DNA of 64,000 bases. Source: Flavihumibacter cheonanensis. Lineage in GTDB: Bacteria; Bacteroidota; Bacteroidia; Chitinophagales; Chitinophagaceae. The stretch spans positions 310,001 to 374,000 of the forward strand of contig NZ_JAKRWF010000004.1 of assembly GCF_022352215.1 (NCBI RefSeq). The letters run 5' to 3'. Position numbers and translations under genes: made by a program. The first letter of the stretch is position 1; each line of letters opens with the position of its first letter. The notes under the pieces were generated by a model. It was not told the DNA's origin, searched no databases, and saw nothing but the letters and a program-made list of their open reading frames with translations. Positions 61,367-64,000 of the stretch are shown piece after piece.

Positions 61367-61409
61367 ATAGGCTCATTAAAGTAAGAAACATATATCAAAG
61401 CATACGACT

Positions 61410-64000
61410 ATGAACGTAGAACTACATCGTCTCCGGGTGTTGGGGATATTCTTATTGCTGTTCCTGTTCCAGTCGCAATCAGGAATTGCGCAAAACAGGT
61501 TGCTTACCGGAACCGTACTGGACGATAAAGGTGCAGTCCTTTCCAATGTAACCGTTACAGCCATAAATACCCTGGATACTACCCAGCAATACACTACTAT
61601 TACCGATGGCAAAGGAATTTTTTCTTTGCCACAATTAAAGCCCGGTGCATCCTATCATTTTCGGTTCAGTTATGTAGGGTATACACCCTATAATGTTAAT
61701 AATTTTCTTATCCGTGAAGGTGAGAATAATTCAATTATGGTTCGGTTGCAACCTGCCCTTAAAGGACTCGACGAGGTAGTATTGGTAGGATATGGTACAC
61801 AGAAAAAAATCAACCTTAGTGGTGCGGTTCAGCAGGTAGCTGGAGATGATCTCAGAGATCGTCCGGTTACCAATATGACTTCTTTATTGCAGGGTGTAAT
61901 TCCCAACCTGAACATTCGTGTAGCCAGTGGAACACCCGGGCAAATGGGTAGTATCAACATTCGTGGTGCCTCTTCTATCAGCGGATCCAATGCAGTTTCT
62001 CAGGAACCACTGGTAATCATTGATGGGGTTCCAGGTACATTGGATCGGTTGAACCCGGAAGAAGTAGAAAGTATAAGTGTTCTGAAAGATGCTTCGGTTG
62101 CTGCTATTTATGGTGCACGAGGTGCTTTTGGTGTGATACTCGTTACTACCAAAACAGGTAAGGCAGGTAAAACCCAATTACGCTATAATAATAACTTCGG
62201 TTACTCCACACCCACAGTTAGTACTAATTTTCTTACCAATGGATACGACTGGATGCGAATCAACGATGCCGCACTGGCACATGTAGGTGGTTATTCAGGA
62301 TATACCGAACGTGATTACCAGGAACTCTATGCACGGCGCAACGACAGAACAGAAGATCCCTCCCGCCCATGGGTAACTGTTCAGAATAGAAATGGAAAAG
62401 ATCAATATGTCTATTATGGTAACTACGACTGGTGGGATATCATGTTTACAGATTGGCAGGCAGGACAAAATCATAACCTCTCTATCAGCGGAGGTAGTGA
62501 AAATATATCCTACATGATTAATGGTAACCTTAAAACCAGGGATGGTATCATGCGAATGAATACTGATAAATACAGTTCAAAAACTCTTCGTACCAAAATA
62601 ACTGCAAAAATCAATCCCTGGTTGCGGATTTCAAACAACACCAATTTCTATTCCAACCGATATGCCTACCAGGGTAGGGAAGGTGGTGGTTCTGCCAACT
62701 TTATTCATGTGAACGTGCATGCTTCTCCTGCTTATGCACCTTTTAATCCGGATGGTACTGCCTCTTACAGAACGGGCCTGAATAATTATGATATTGGAGA
62801 TGGAATTTTTGCTATGTTAATTAATGGCAATACGCGCGGAGAAGATCGAAAATATGAGATCACTACGATTAATGAAGTGGCTATTCAGCCAATGAAAGGG
62901 TGGAATATCATTGGTAACTACAGTTATAACTTATATACTGATCCAGGTTGGTACAGACAAACAGCCGCCAGCTATTCCCTGTACCCGGGTGTAGTGGAAA
63001 CCGCCCCCAAATACAGCGTGGATATGCTGAAAGAAATGCAGCAGATGAATCATCGTCATGTAGTGAATATTTATTCTGATTATACCAAAAGTTTTAACAG
63101 GATTCATAACATTAAACTCTTGGCTGGTTATAACCAGGAACTACATATCGATAAACGTATACGGGGCGAACGAAACAATCTAAGTTCTGATGAATTGAAT
63201 GATCTGAATCTCGGAACCGGTGATCAGCGCGTATTTGGTGGTTCTTCAGAAATGGCATTGGTAGGAATTTTCTATCGCATTAATTATGATTATAAAGGAA
63301 AATACATTTTTGAAACCAATGGACGTTATGATGGCTCTTCCCGATTCCCCAAAAAAGACAGATGGGGTTTCTTCCCCTCCATGTCTGTTGCCTGGAGAGT
63401 AAGTGAAGAAAATTTCTTTGAACCGCTTCGTGGAGTTGTCAGTGATTTCAAGCTGAGAGGTTCCATCGGTTCATTGGGCAACCAGCAGATCAGCAGTCGT
63501 TACCCTTACATCTCTTCTATGAATCCCGGTGTGGCGGATTATATCCTTGATGGGCAAAGAGCGAACTATTACAATCCGGCAAACCCGGTGTCTGCAACAC
63601 TAACATGGGAAACTGCTACTACCTATAATGGCGGTGTAGATGTTTCCTTCTTTAAAAACCGGTTGAACATCAGCTTTGATAAATACGTTCGCATTACCGA
63701 TAATATTCTTGGTGCAGGTGTAAAAATCCCCAACGTATATGGAGCAACCCAGCCCCTTGAAAACGTAGCAACATTGGAAACAAAAGGATTTGAACTGGCC
63801 ATTAATTACCGGAATAAACTGGTGCTCGGTAATAAACCTCTTTCCTATAGTTTTAATGTTGCCTTAAGTGATAACCGTTCCTTTGTAAAAGAAATTAACA
63901 ATCCAACGGCACTTACCTATAGCCTGTATAAAGGAAAAGAAATCGGCGAAATCTGGGGATATATCACAGATGGTTTCTTCAAGACAGATGCAGAAGCCAA
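61410..64000 (+). CDS. SusC/RagA family TonB-dependent outer membrane protein, partial
   Basis: Open from the ATG at 61410 to the window end (863 codons; the C-terminus is missing). A signal peptide (LLLFLFQSQSGIAQ) is followed by a carboxypeptidase-like regulatory domain (about 30-110: LTGTVLDDKGAVLSNVTVTA), a TonB-box-like LDEVVLVGYGTQKK, and a plug domain with the SusC signature IYGARGAFGVILVTTKTGK. The rest is beta-barrel. SusC proteins import oligosaccharides or peptides with a SusD partner, which should lie just beyond the edge. It is the outer part of the sigma/FecR signalling chain. Confidence 0.93.
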   Translation, partial: MNVELHRLRVLGIFLLLFLFQSQSGIAQNRLLTGTVLDDKGAVLSNVTVTAINTLDTTQQYTTITDGKGIFSLPQLKPGASYHFRFSYVGYTPYNVNNFLIREGENNSIMVRLQPALKGLDEVVLVGYGTQKKINLSGAVQQVAGDDLRDRPVTNMTSLLQGVIPNLNIRVASGTPGQMGSINIRGASSISGSNAVSQEPLVIIDGVPGTLDRLNPEEVESISVLKDASVAAIYGARGAFGVILVTTKTGKAGKTQLRYNNNFGYSTPTVSTNFLTNGYDWMRINDAALAHVGGYSGYTERDYQELYARRNDRTEDPSRPWVTVQNRNGKDQYVYYGNYDWWDIMFTDWQAGQNHNLSISGGSENISYMINGNLKTRDGIMRMNTDKYSSKTLRTKITAKINPWLRISNNTNFYSNRYAYQGREGGGSANFIHVNVHASPAYAPFNPDGTASYRTGLNNYDIGDGIFAMLINGNTRGEDRKYEITTINEVAIQPMKGWNIIGNYSYNLYTDPGWYRQTAASYSLYPGVVETAPKYSVDMLKEMQQMNHRHVVNIYSDYTKSFNRIHNIKLLAGYNQELHIDKRIRGERNNLSSDELNDLNLGTGDQRVFGGSSEMALVGIFYRINYDYKGKYIFETNGRYDGSSRFPKKDRWGFFPSMSVAWRVSEENFFEPLRGVVSDFKLRGSIGSLGNQQISSRYPYISSMNPGVADYILDGQRANYYNPANPVSATLTWETATTYNGGVDVSFFKNRLNISFDKYVRITDNILGAGVKIPNVYGATQPLENVATLETKGFELAINYRNKLVLGNKPLSYSFNVALSDNRSFVKEINNPTALTYSLYKGKEIGEIWGYITDGFFKTDAEA

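Noticed and set aside
1-64000. tRNA, rRNA, riboswitch or phage genes
   Set aside because: Reading both strands by eye gave no cloverleaf with a GTTCRANNC loop, no rRNA stretch, no known riboswitch core and no phage structural or integrase motif; a covariance-model scan would be needed to exclude small RNAs.

Overview
The window is a chromosomal stretch from a member of the Bacteroidota, most likely the family Chitinophagaceae. The evidence is a SusC/RagA outer-membrane protein behind an ECF sigma factor and a FecR anti-sigma factor with DUF4974 domains, a protein with a type 9 secretion (T9SS) C-terminal domain, a fused CcoN-CcoO cbb3 oxidase, a short Bacteroidota-type RpoD, a perfect Bacteroidota promoter (TTTG-N19-TAATTTTG) in front of rpsP, and a general lack of Shine-Dalgarno sequences. 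The genus cannot be read from the sequence. No rRNA, tRNA or CRISPR array was recognised.

Layout. 1-7.8 kb: a visibly AT-rich accessory block, all on the minus strand, with small exported or membrane proteins of unknown function, an S41 peptidase, a tightly coupled operon with a CrtA-like protein, a decayed IS30 transposase and a DUF2625 pseudogene. 8-16.5 kb: beta-barrel protein; an operon of Gfo/Idh/MocA oxidoreductase, NagB-like deaminase, ROK kinase and penicillin-acylase-like Ntn hydrolase; ZIP transporter, DUF6132, DsrE and YpfJ-type zinc protease. 16.7-20.8 kb: GH92 and GH125 alpha-mannosidases and a GNAT acetyltransferase. 20.8-26.6 kb: trmD, then an acidic lipoprotein and an exported TPR-CHAT protease convergent with an ECF sigma factor and a membrane TPR protein. 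26.8-32 kb: MacAB-like ABC exporter, PD40 protein, T9SS cargo protein. 32.3-43.9 kb: complete cbb3 oxidase cluster (ccoI-S-NO-Q-P-G-H plus a SafE-like protein) flanked by a PAS histidine kinase and a receiver-CRP fusion regulator. 43.9-53.7 kb: Hsp20, S4-domain protein, M20 dipeptidase, CDF transporter, PhyH oxygenase, GH2 enzyme, exported superoxide dismutase, LptF/G permease and two small proteins. 54-57.5 kb: rpoD, ffh, rpsP, rimM. 57.5-64 kb: DinB, a Crp-family regulator with an unknown partner, and an ECF sigma/FecR/SusC system cut by the window edge.

How the genes work together. The oxidase genes form one minus-strand operon that makes, metallates and assembles a low-oxygen terminal oxidase, and the two regulators at its borders are plausible controllers. 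The mannosidases, the amino-sugar operon, the GH2 enzyme and the SusC system fit a glycan-degrading lifestyle. The locus I find most interesting is 21.6-26.6 kb. By predicted topology, an exported CHAT protease lies on the same side of the membrane as the TPR domain of a sigma-linked membrane protein, which suggests proteolytic control of an ECF sigma factor.

Other patterns: tandem heptamers of the GTGARAN type in four intergenic places, a 27-bp near-perfect palindrome present twice 43.5 kb apart, and several convergent gene pairs that overlap at their 3' ends.
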